Assembly: GCF_001424225.1 (NCBI RefSeq) | Contig: NZ_LMOR01000001.1 | Location: 820,326-884,325 of the forward strand | DNA length: 64,000 nucleotides | Direction: 5' to 3' | Source: Microbacterium sp. Leaf151 | GTDB lineage: Bacteria; Actinomycetota; Actinomycetes; Actinomycetales; Microbacteriaceae | Part shown: one piece after another, positions 17,723 through 24,182 of the stretch | Layout: the number at the start of each line of letters is the position of its first letter | Position numbering within the stretch: position 1 is the first letter of the stretch | The notes under the pieces: model-generated | Databases searched by the model: none | Seen by the model: the letters and a program-made list of their open reading frames with translations, nothing else | Told to the model about the DNA's origin: nothing | Translations under genes and position numbers: made by a program

Positions 17723-17768
17723 CCTCATCTGACCGAAAGATGAGTATCCAGGCTTCGGTCAGACGAGG
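17723..17768. terminator. Hairpin terminator after the DUF429 gene
   Basis: TCTGACCGAA (17728-17737) pairs perfectly with TTCGGTCAGA (17754-17763), with an outer CCTC/GAGG extension at 17723-17726 and 17765-17768. The rest of the 187-base gap to the next gene shows no further structure. Confidence 0.65.
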
Positions 17769-17887
17769 GTCGATCAACGTATCGGCGGTCGCCCGCTTCC
17801 GTTTGCCGTGCTGTGGCGGCAAGCCGGATACCGTGCCGACGAGTCGGCCTCTTGTGCGGGCGGCGGCGATGGCCTGTCATGGTCGAT

Positions 17888-18550
17888 ATGACCGAGAGCG
17901 CGCACACGATCACCTCGAAGCAGTTCCACCGTGAGGCCGGAGTGGGCGATTGGCGCGTGGTCAGCTCCGGCGCGCAAGCGGTCTTCCGCGCGTCTTCCCT
18001 GCGGCATGCGGGCAGCCTCGTCGACCCCATCTCCGCGGCGGCCGAGGAGCACGGCATCCTCCCCGACATCGACGTGCGGCCCGAGGCCGTCGTCGTGCGG
18101 GTGCCCCCGTGGGCCGCGGGCGGGATTCCTTCGGCGGCGCCCCGGTTCGCCGCCGCGGTGTCCGAGGCGGCCGGTCGCCTCGGTCTGAGGGCCGACCCCG
18201 CGGCGATCCAGTCGGTGAGCGTCTACATCGCGCAGCACTCGAAGGCCGATGTGCGCCCCTTCTTCCTCGCCGCTCTCGGGTACGCGCCGGTCGGCGAGAC
18301 GGACGCGATCGATGCCCTGCGCATCGCGCCCGACCTCGCGTTCAACCCGCTCACCCCCGATGAGCCGAAGCGTGGACGCACTCATTTCGATGTATTCGTC
18401 CCCGCGTCGGAGGCGCAGGCGAGAGTGGATGCCGCGCTCGCCGCGGGCGGGCGACTCGTCGACGACTCGCGGGCGCCCGCCTACTGGACGCTCGCCTCCC
18501 CCGACAACCACGGCGTCGACGTCGCGTCCTGGATCGATACGGATGGCTGA
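17888..18550 (+). CDS. Pterin dehydratase-like / VOC two-domain protein
   Basis: This is a protein of about 220 residues. Residues 10-85 (FHREAGVGDWRVVSSGAQAV, then a DPISAAAEEHG and VVVRVPP pattern) resemble 4a-hydroxytetrahydrobiopterin dehydratase. Residues about 110-218 form a glyoxalase-like VOC half, with VRPFFLAALGYAPVGE, RTHFDVFVP and ASPDNHGVDVASW. This fused arrangement occurs in many actinobacteria and is often annotated as a VOC protein; the activity is uncertain. ATG 17888 is chosen; ATG 17879, three codons earlier, is equally possible. Confidence 0.72.
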   Translation: MTESAHTITSKQFHREAGVGDWRVVSSGAQAVFRASSLRHAGSLVDPISAAAEEHGILPDIDVRPEAVVVRVPPWAAGGIPSAAPRFAAAVSEAAGRLGLRADPAAIQSVSVYIAQHSKADVRPFFLAALGYAPVGETDAIDALRIAPDLAFNPLTPDEPKRGRTHFDVFVPASEAQARVDAALAAGGRLVDDSRAPAYWTLASPDNHGVDVASWIDTDG

Positions 18551-18695
18551 CGGCACGCGTGACCGCCGGTGCTCCGAGCGGGCGGGCCCGGGCTCCGACG
18601 CGTCTGTCGGGAACGCGGTGAGGTGACACCAGGTGTCGCGTGAATCGGGCTGATTCGGGACCGGCAGGTCATCTTCGCCGTGACACTTTCCGCCG

Positions 18696-18890
18696 TCAGA
18701 GCGGATGCCCTGTCACGACCTGAGGGGAGACCGCTGCGGTGCGCGGGAGAGCGGTGTAGGACTCGAACACCACCCGTTCGACGGTCTTTTCACTGACCAT
18801 CCCGGCGAACTGGTGCGCGAGGCGCTCGGCGGCGCGGTGCAGCACCGAATCCGGAGAGAGCAGCCCGTCCTGGCCGCGCTGCGCGCTCAT
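18696..18890 (-). CDS. Stand-alone three-helix bundle dimerization protein, ArsC partner
   Basis: This is a 64-residue protein. Residues about 10-48 (LHRAAERLAHQFAGMVSEKT, then VERVVFESYTAL) match the three-helix dimerization domain found fused to, or beside, actinobacterial arsenate reductases. The last 16 residues are non-helical and shorter than usual. Its start overlaps the arsC stop by four bases (ATGA), so it should be translated with ArsC and form a complex with it. The equivalent segment is built into the neighbouring ArsR-ArsC fusion (residues 95-150), which supports the assignment. Confidence 0.72.
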   Translation of the reverse strand: MSAQRGQDGLLSPDSVLHRAAERLAHQFAGMVSEKTVERVVFESYTALPRTAAVSPQVVTGHPL

Positions 18891-19303
18891 GCCGCCGATC
18901 CTTCGGGCAGCAGCTCAGCCATCAGGCCCTCGACACGGCCGCGGATCTCGTCGCGGATGGGGCGGACGGCATCGATGCCTTGACCGGCGGGGTCGTCGAG
19001 CTGCCAGTCCTCGTAGCGTTTTCCCGGGAAGATCGGGCAGGCATCGCCGCAGCCCATCGTGATCACGACGTCCGACTCGCGAACGGCGTCGACGGTCAGC
19101 AGCTTCGGGGCGCCGCCGGCGATGTCGATGCCTTCTTCGGCCATCACGGTCACGGCGACCGGGTTGATCTGATCCTTCGGCTCGGACCCGGCGGACAGCA
19201 CCTCGACCCGGTCGCCCGCGAGGGCTTGCAGGTAGCCGGCGGCCATCTGGGAACGGCCGGCATTGTGGACGCAGACGAACAGAACAGTGGGCTTGTCGGT
19301 CAT
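18887..19303 (-). CDS. arsC: Arsenate reductase, LMW-phosphatase type
   Basis: This 138-residue protein reduces arsenate to arsenite. The catalytic P-loop CVHNAGRS starts at Cys11, and ITMGCGDACPIFPGKRYEDW (residues 81-100) carries Cys85 and Cys89 and the conserved general-acid region. The arrangement fits the actinobacterial LMW-phosphatase reductases, which may use mycothiol/mycoredoxin; the cofactor is inferred. ATG 19303 is chosen over 19336 because the extension is basic low-complexity sequence. The gene is preceded by an ATAGAC-N4-ATCTAT site at 19335-19350 and followed by the three-helix partner. Confidence 0.88.
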   Translation of the reverse strand: MTDKPTVLFVCVHNAGRSQMAAGYLQALAGDRVEVLSAGSEPKDQINPVAVTVMAEEGIDIAGGAPKLLTVDAVRESDVVITMGCGDACPIFPGKRYEDWQLDDPAGQGIDAVRPIRDEIRGRVEGLMAELLPEGSAA

Positions 19304-19334
19304 GACGGGGTCTCGCTTCCTCTTGGTGAAAAGC

Positions 19335-19350
19335 ATAGACCATCATCTAT
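19335..19350. promoter_or_regulatory. Predicted ArsR-type operator, arsC copy
   Basis: ATAGAC (19335-19340), four bases, then ATCTAT (19345-19350): the same half-sites and spacing as the site at 20240-20255 with one mismatch. It lies just upstream of arsC and overlaps the alternative start codon. Confidence 0.6.
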
Positions 19351-19353
19351 GAG

Positions 19354-20241
19354 TCAGGTGGCGGTGATCCCGATCACTTCGGGGAGGAGAGCGCGGACGC
19401 GATGGTCGATGTCGTCGCGGATCGACCGGATCACGCTCAGCGGCTGGCCGACCGGGTCAGCGAGGTCCCAGTCCAGGTAACGGCGACCGGGATAGACCGG
19501 GCAGGCGTCCCCGCAACCCATCGTGACCACGACGTCCGCTGCCCTCACGGCTTCGTCGGTGAGCGGCTTGGGGAACTCCCCGCCGATCGTGACGCCGATC
19601 TCGTCCAGCGCGGTCACGATCGCGGACCGGACCTCCGCTGCGGGAGCCGACCCGGCCGTGCGGACGATCACCTTGTCGCCGGCGAGCTGGCGGAGAATCC
19701 CCGCTGCCAGCTGCGAGCGGCCGGCGTTCTGGACGCAGACGAACAACACCGACGGCGTCCCCACGGATTCCTCTGTGCGATGGAGGTCGTCGAGGCGGGA
19801 TGCGGTGAACGTCGCCGCGCGGGAGGCGAGCAGAGGAGCGGTGCCGCGGGCGGCGAGCAGTGCGCGGGAGTCGATGAGGTAGCGGGCGACCGTTTCCCGG
19901 CTGAAGACCCCCTGGTAGCGGGCCGCGAGATCGTCGACCACGCGCTCCCAGTCCGGTTCATCCGTCGCGAGGGCTGGCGCGCCGAGGAGGGCGGTGACGC
20001 GGTCGGCTTCGTCGGGGTTGATCGAGTACCAGACCCGCCGCCCCTCCGGTTCGCGGACCACGAGGCCCTCGGCGCGCAGCGCGGCCATGTGGTGGCTGAC
20101 GGTGGGCTGCCGCAGCCCCAGCTGCTCCGCGAGCCGGCTGACCATCGCGCGACCGCCCGCGGCATCGCGGATCAGCTGGACGATGCGGGCGCGGGTGGGG
20201 TCGGCGAGCACCGACAGCGCGGGAGCATCCACCGAATCCAT
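19354..20241 (-). CDS. ArsR regulator - three-helix domain - arsenate reductase fusion
   Basis: This is a 295-residue three-part protein. Residues 1-90 are an ArsR/SmtB winged helix (VLADPTRARIVQLIRD, LGLRQPTVSHHMAALRAEGL, RRVWYSI). Residues about 95-150 match the three-helix dimerization domain of actinobacterial ArsC. Residues about 163-290 are an LMW-phosphatase arsenate reductase with P-loop CVQNAGRS at Cys169 and MGCGDACPVYPGRRYLDW with Cys243 and Cys247. The first 168 residues contain no cysteine, so the usual thiol-based arsenite sensing of ArsR is not possible in the DNA-binding half. Its start codon lies in a perfect ATAGAC-N4-GTCTAT palindrome, which suggests autoregulation. Confidence 0.88.
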   Translation of the reverse strand: MDSVDAPALSVLADPTRARIVQLIRDAAGGRAMVSRLAEQLGLRQPTVSHHMAALRAEGLVVREPEGRRVWYSINPDEADRVTALLGAPALATDEPDWERVVDDLAARYQGVFSRETVARYLIDSRALLAARGTAPLLASRAATFTASRLDDLHRTEESVGTPSVLFVCVQNAGRSQLAAGILRQLAGDKVIVRTAGSAPAAEVRSAIVTALDEIGVTIGGEFPKPLTDEAVRAADVVVTMGCGDACPVYPGRRYLDWDLADPVGQPLSVIRSIRDDIDHRVRALLPEVIGITAT

Positions 20242-20255
20242 AGACCACAGTCTAT
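20240..20255. promoter_or_regulatory. Predicted ArsR-type operator at the fusion gene start
   Basis: ATAGAC (20240-20245), CACA, GTCTAT (20250-20255) is a perfect 6-bp inverted repeat whose left edge is within the start codon of the ArsR-ArsC fusion. A near copy lies before arsC at 19335-19350. Confidence 0.65.
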
Positions 20256-20268
20256 ACGAGGCCGCTGA

Positions 20269-20777
20269 TCAGGTGCCGTTGCGGGTGGAGCGCCGCTCGA
20301 TGAGGACCGTGTCGCGCCATTCGCCGGCGTGCGGACCCAGCTGCGAGCGGGCGATCCGCTCCCGCCGTCCGACGACGCGGAATCCGGCCTGCTCGTGCAG
20401 GCGCAGGCTCGCGGTGTTCTCCGGGAAGATGCTGGACTGGATCATCCAGTAGCCGGCGTCTTCGGCCACGGCGACGAACGCGTCGAGCAGCTGTCGCCCG
20501 ATGCCGTGCCGTGGTGGTCGGGGTGGATGTAGACGGAGTGCTCGATCACGCCACGGTAGACCTCCCGCGACGACACCAGGGAGGCCGCCGCCCAGCCGAC
20601 CACCGCGCCGGTGTCGTCGGCGGCGACCAGACGGGCGTCGGGGATCTTCCCGGCGTCGAAGTGCTCCCAGGATGGGGTGGTGGTCTCGAAGGTGGCTTCC
20701 CCGGCGTGGATGCCGGCGGCGAAGATCTGCTCGACCTGCGGCCAGTCCGCCGCCGTCATCGCCCGGATCGTCGTCAC
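20269..20777 (-). pseudogene. arsN1: ArsN1-like GNAT acetyltransferase, frameshifted
   Basis: The first part (GTG 20777, overlapping the arsO stop as GTGA) reads TTIRAMTAADWPQVEQIFAA, then DARLVAADDTGAVVGWAAAS and IEHSVYIHPDHHG, which are GNAT acetyltransferase strands leading to the acetyl-CoA loop. The rest is in another frame, with DAGYWMIQSSIFPENTASLR and LHEQAGFRVVGRRERI. The frame change falls at about 20505-20523 within the expected H-G-x-G-I-G CoA loop and fits one missing base. The repaired protein (about 169 residues) resembles the ArsN1/phosphinothricin acetyltransferase group, which acetylates arsinothricin-like compounds or methylarsenite analogues. It may be a pseudogene or a sequence error. 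Confidence 0.72.
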
Positions 20778-22096
20778 GAGCAGCACGAGCCCCCGCCGGA
20801 GCCGAGGTCGGTTGAGCAGACCCCCGTGGTCGGCAACGTCAGCTGGACGTCGGTGGCGGCGGGCATGTCCCCGTCCAGCCACGCGGCGATCGAGCGGACC
20901 TGCTCGTAACCGGTGGCGAGCAGGAACGTCGGAGCGCGACCGTAGGACTTCATTCCAGCCAGGAAGAACCCGGGCTCCGGGTGGCGCAGCTCGGCGAAGC
21001 CGTGCGGGGAGACGGTGCCGCAGGAGTGCACGTTCGGGTCGATCAACGGCGCCAGCCTGCGCGGCGCTTCGACGATGTCGTCCAACTCGAGGCGAATCTC
21101 GCGCAGCATGCTCAGGTCGGGGCGGAACCCGGTCGCGTTCACCACGACCTCGGCAGACAGGAAACCGTCCTCACCGCGGCTCCGCCCGAGCAGTCGAACC
21201 CCACCCTCGTGAGGCTGAAGTCGAGAGATCTCGAACGAGTCGAGCAGGGTGATCTGGCCGGTGTGGACCAGCTGGTCGACTCGGGAACCGAGACGGGCGC
21301 GGTCGGCGAGTTCGTCGTCCGGTGAGGAGGAGACGCGGATCGCGGAGGGGTTGCGGATCAGCCAGGTCACGCGCGTCCCCGGCTCCGTCTTGGCGAGCTC
21401 GCTGAGGGCGATCAGGGTGTTCGCGGCCGAGTGCCCGGCGCCGACCACGACAGTGTGCTTGCCCGCGAACGACGCGCGGTCGGCGCCCAGGACGTCCGGG
21501 AGAGCGTGCAGGACGAGGCCGCCGACGTCGACGGCGCCGATCGGGTCCAGTCCGGTCGAGGCCAGGGGGTTCGGGGTGGTGTAAGTGCCGGACGCATCGA
21601 TCACCGCCCGCCCGGTGAGCTCCTCGACGGTCCCGTCGGGCGTCTGGAGGCGCAGCAGGAACGGAGTCTTCTCGCGGCCGGCGGTGCGGGTGCGATCCAT
21701 GCCCTCCCGCGTCACCGCGACCACGCGGGTGCCGAGCCGGACCCGCGACCCGATCTCCGGCAGCGCCGCGAGCGGTTCGAGGTAGGCGTCGACGAGCTCT
21801 CGCCCGGTGGGCGCCCGGCCCTCGTCCGCCGCCACGGTCCAGCCGGCGGCGTCGAGCAGGCGACGGGAGGCCGGGTCGATCACGTGCCGCCACGGGGAGA
21901 ACAGTCTCGTGTGACCCCACAGCCGGATCGAAGAGGCGACCCGATCGCCAGCCTCGAGGATCGTGAAGTCGATACCCCGCTCGACGAGGTTCGCCGCTGC
22001 CGCGAGCCCGATCGGGCCGGCGCCAATGATCACCACGGGCAGCGTCGCCAGCCGGTCGCTCGTCGCGGTGCGCGGGGTGAGGTCGAGCAGGGTCAT
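20774..22096 (-). CDS. arsO: ArsO-like flavin-dependent monooxygenase/oxidoreductase
   Basis: This is a 440-residue flavoprotein. An FAD-binding Rossmann motif VVIIGAGPIGLAAAANLVER lies at about 20-39, IRLWGHTRLFSPWRHVIDPA follows, and a second nucleotide site (TVVVGAGHSAANTLIAL) sits in the middle. VVVNATGFRPDLSML is the family's ATG-type motif. The C-terminus ends in a cysteine-containing tail (TTGVCSTDL, GSGGGSCCS). ArsO proteins occur in ars operons and may oxidise or process arsenicals; the exact reaction is not settled. ATG 22096 is chosen because the divergent operator region (22116-22182) lies upstream. The gene heads the minus-strand ars transcription unit. Confidence 0.83.
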   Translation of the reverse strand: MTLLDLTPRTATSDRLATLPVVIIGAGPIGLAAAANLVERGIDFTILEAGDRVASSIRLWGHTRLFSPWRHVIDPASRRLLDAAGWTVAADEGRAPTGRELVDAYLEPLAALPEIGSRVRLGTRVVAVTREGMDRTRTAGREKTPFLLRLQTPDGTVEELTGRAVIDASGTYTTPNPLASTGLDPIGAVDVGGLVLHALPDVLGADRASFAGKHTVVVGAGHSAANTLIALSELAKTEPGTRVTWLIRNPSAIRVSSSPDDELADRARLGSRVDQLVHTGQITLLDSFEISRLQPHEGGVRLLGRSRGEDGFLSAEVVVNATGFRPDLSMLREIRLELDDIVEAPRRLAPLIDPNVHSCGTVSPHGFAELRHPEPGFFLAGMKSYGRAPTFLLATGYEQVRSIAAWLDGDMPAATDVQLTLPTTGVCSTDLGSGGGSCCS

Positions 22097-22115
22097 GAGA
22101 GCGCCTCCGGAGAAT

Positions 22116-22131
22116 ATCGATGAACGTCGAT
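22116..22131. promoter_or_regulatory. Predicted ArsR operator, arsO side
   Basis: ATCGA (22116-22120), six bases, TCGAT (22127-22131) is a perfect inverted repeat 20 bases upstream of the arsO start. It has the same half-sites and spacing as the repeat at 22167-22182. Confidence 0.6.
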
Positions 22132-22166
22132 GCTCAGTATCTCGACATGTATCGAAACCTGTCAAT

Positions 22167-22182
22167 ATCGACTACTGTCGAT
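22167..22182. promoter_or_regulatory. Predicted ArsR operator, arsR side
   Basis: ATCGA (22167-22171), six bases, TCGAT (22178-22182), ending three bases before the arsR start codon. With the twin site 51 bases away (centre to centre) it brackets the divergent arsO/arsR promoter region. Confidence 0.65.
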
Positions 22183-22184
22183 GC

Positions 22185-22541
22185 ATGCTTACGACGGTCG
22201 AGATCACCGACGTCACCCCGGCGGTCGCGTGCTGCGCCTCGCTGATGAAAGAACCCCTCCGCCAGACCGACGCCGAGCAGCTGGCCAAGACGCTCAAAGC
22301 CCTCGCCGATCCTGCCCGGTTACGGCTGCTGTCGATCGTCGCCTCCTCAGAGGGGCAGGAGGCATGCGTGTGCGACCTGATCGACCCGATCGGACTGTCC
22401 CAGCCGACCGTGTCCCACCACCTCAGGGTGCTCGCCGAGGCCGGGTTCCTCAGCCGCTCCAAGCGCGGAACGTGGGCGTACTACCGACTCATCCCCGAGG
22501 CGCTCGAGCAGGTCTCCCGGCTCCTGGTGTCCGCTCGATAG
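22185..22541 (+). CDS. arsR: ArsR-family arsenite-responsive repressor
   Basis: This is a 118-residue repressor. The winged helix includes LAKTLKALADPARLRLLSIV and LSQPTVSHHLRVLAEAGFLS. Cysteines at 16-17 (AVACCASL) and at 61 and 63 (EACVCDL, the alpha-3 metal-box position) can form the three-thiol arsenite site known from actinobacterial ArsR proteins with an N-terminal Cys pair. The gene is divergent from arsO, and two identical ATCGA-N6-TCGAT repeats lie between them. It should repress both directions until arsenite or antimonite binds. ATG 22185 follows the operator directly; ATG 22181 is out of frame. Confidence 0.9.
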   Translation: MLTTVEITDVTPAVACCASLMKEPLRQTDAEQLAKTLKALADPARLRLLSIVASSEGQEACVCDLIDPIGLSQPTVSHHLRVLAEAGFLSRSKRGTWAYYRLIPEALEQVSRLLVSAR

Positions 22542-22653
22542 CGGTCGTCAATCCAGAAGGTGTATTCCCGGTCGTCCTCGGTGAGACCCCGGTTGACAGC
22601 AGAGGGTTCCCGACAGGCGACCCTTGCGGACGACGTGGCGGAGCGCTAACGTG

Positions 22654-22667
22654 CAACCAAATGGTTG
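22654..22667. promoter_or_regulatory. Palindromic operator overlapping a start codon
   Basis: CAACCA (22654-22659) and TGGTTG (22662-22667) form a perfect 6-bp inverted repeat centred on the ATG at 22661. Its position points to autorepression of the ArsR-type regulator that starts there. Confidence 0.65.
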
Positions 22668-23032
22668 AACAACAGAGCGACGCCGACATCGACCGGGTCT
22701 TCCATGCCCTGGCCGATGCCACGCGACGCGACATCGTGCGGCGCACGCTGGTCTCCGAGCAGTCGGTGACCCAGCTGGCGGCGGCGTACGCGATGTCGTT
22801 CGCGGCGGTGTCGAAGCACATCGCCGTGCTCGCCGAGGCGCGGCTCATCACCAAGCGTCCGGAGGGGAGGGTGCGACTCGTGCGTGCCGACCCTGCCGAG
22901 CTCGCTCGGGCGCAGCACCTGCTGCGTTCGTACGAAGACCTCTGGCGCGGACGCGTCGACCGGCTCGACGCGCTGCTGGCCGAGCCGGAAGCCGCGGCAT
23001 CCATCCCGCCGACCGAACCCACCCACCCCTGA
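22661..23032 (+). CDS. ArsR-type regulator of the SRPBCC pair
   Basis: This is a 123-residue winged-helix protein: VFHALADATRRDIVRRTLVS, then AYAMSFAAVSKHIAVLAEAR and RLVRADPAEL. It has no cysteine, so it is not a thiolate metal sensor. Regulators of this group are regularly paired with an AHSA1/SRPBCC gene, here 18 bases downstream, and control it together with themselves. The palindrome across its start codon fits autoregulation. The ATG at 22661 lies within that palindrome and gives the usual family length. Confidence 0.85.
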   Translation: MVEQQSDADIDRVFHALADATRRDIVRRTLVSEQSVTQLAAAYAMSFAAVSKHIAVLAEARLITKRPEGRVRLVRADPAELARAQHLLRSYEDLWRGRVDRLDALLAEPEAAASIPPTEPTHP

Positions 23033-23050
23033 CCCGACGAAGGAGTCGTC

Positions 23051-24028
23051 ATGCCCGTCACATCCGTCGAAAGCGACGCCGAAACGCTCACCATGACCCT
23101 TGTCGCCGACTTCGCGGTCGGCCCGGAGCGGTTGTGGGCGGTGTTCACCGATCCGCGTCAGCTCGAGCGCTTCTGGGGTCCTCCGGGCTGGCCCGCGACC
23201 TTCGATGCGTTCGACTTCCGCGTCGGCGGGCACGCGAAGTACCACATGACCTCCCCGCAGGGGGAGCGCGCCGGCGGGGCGTGGGAGTTCACCGCGATCG
23301 ATGAGCCCCGCGGATTCGAGGTCATCGACTCCTTCGCCGACGACAACGGCGACCCCATCGAGGGGATGCCGTCGATGCGCATGGTCTTCACCTTCGAGGC
23401 CACGCCCGAGGGCTCGCGGCTCTCGAACGTCAGTCACTTCGCCTCGGCCGACGCCCTCGAGCAGGTCGTCGCGATGGGCGCGGTCGAGGGCTCGACCATG
23501 GCGATGAACCAGCTCGACGCCGTCCTGCACGGCCTGCGGGAGTTCGCGCAGGGCAAGGGCACGCAGCTCGAGATCCTCGACGACCAGCACGTGCGCATCA
23601 CGCGCCTCATCGACGGCCCGCGCGAGCTTGTGTGGCGCGCGCACGTCGAACCCGAACTCATGCGGCAGTGGATGCTCGGACCCGACGGCTGGCGCATGAC
23701 CGTCAGCGAGGTCGACGTGTCGGAGGGCGGGCGCTACCGCATCGCCTGGGAACCCGAGGAGGGAACCGAGGGCGAGGGATTCGGCTTCGACGGCGCGACC
23801 CTGCTCGTCGACGAGCCGCGTCGCATCGTGCAGACCGAGCACATGACCGGCACCGACTGGCCCTCCACCACGAACGACCTGTCGCTCTACGAGGAGGACG
23901 GCGCGACCCTGGTCACGTTGCTCATCGAGTACCCGGATGCCACCACCCGCGACGCCGTCCTCTCCACCGGCATGGTCGACGGCATGGAGAAGAGCTTCGA
24001 GCGGATGGAGCGCGTCGTCCTGGCGTAG
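23051..24028 (+). CDS. Tandem SRPBCC (AHSA1-like) domain protein
   Basis: This 325-residue protein has two START-like AHSA1 domains. The first, at about 12-160, has VGPERLWAVFTDPRQLERFW, the family opening in which a helix follows the first strand, and FRVGGHAKYHM. The second, at about 175-322, has IDGPRELVWRAHVEPELMRQ, WMLGPDGWRMTVSEVDVSEG and GRYRIAWEP. SRPBCC domains bind hydrophobic ligands in a deep pocket; the ligand is unknown. Most paired proteins have one domain, so the tandem form is noteworthy. A ribosome site (GAAGGAG) lies upstream of ATG 23051. A structured terminator region follows. Confidence 0.85.
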   Translation: MPVTSVESDAETLTMTLVADFAVGPERLWAVFTDPRQLERFWGPPGWPATFDAFDFRVGGHAKYHMTSPQGERAGGAWEFTAIDEPRGFEVIDSFADDNGDPIEGMPSMRMVFTFEATPEGSRLSNVSHFASADALEQVVAMGAVEGSTMAMNQLDAVLHGLREFAQGKGTQLEILDDQHVRITRLIDGPRELVWRAHVEPELMRQWMLGPDGWRMTVSEVDVSEGGRYRIAWEPEEGTEGEGFGFDGATLLVDEPRRIVQTEHMTGTDWPSTTNDLSLYEEDGATLVTLLIEYPDATTRDAVLSTGMVDGMEKSFERMERVVLA

Positions 24029-24034
24029 CCGAGA

Positions 24035-24170
24035 GGATGCCGCGGCCTCGGGGCTGCGGCATCCCGCCCGCGGACGGGCTCTCGCGGAACCGCGCGCCGA
24101 GGCTCGCAGAAGTGCGCGAATCCCGCAGTATCTGCGGGGAGATCTGCGAGCAAGGCGCCGTTCTGCGAGC
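24035..24170. terminator. Nested hairpins between convergent genes
   Basis: GGATGCCGC (24035-24043) pairs with GCGGCATCC (24056-24064). Farther on, GCTCGCAGAA (24102-24111) pairs with TTCTGCGAGC (24161-24170), enclosing CCCGCA/TGCGGG (24122-24127 and 24133-24138). This 154-base gap separates two convergent genes, so a bidirectional terminator is the simplest reading. Confidence 0.55.
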
Positions 24171-24182
24171 TCCGGCTCCGCG

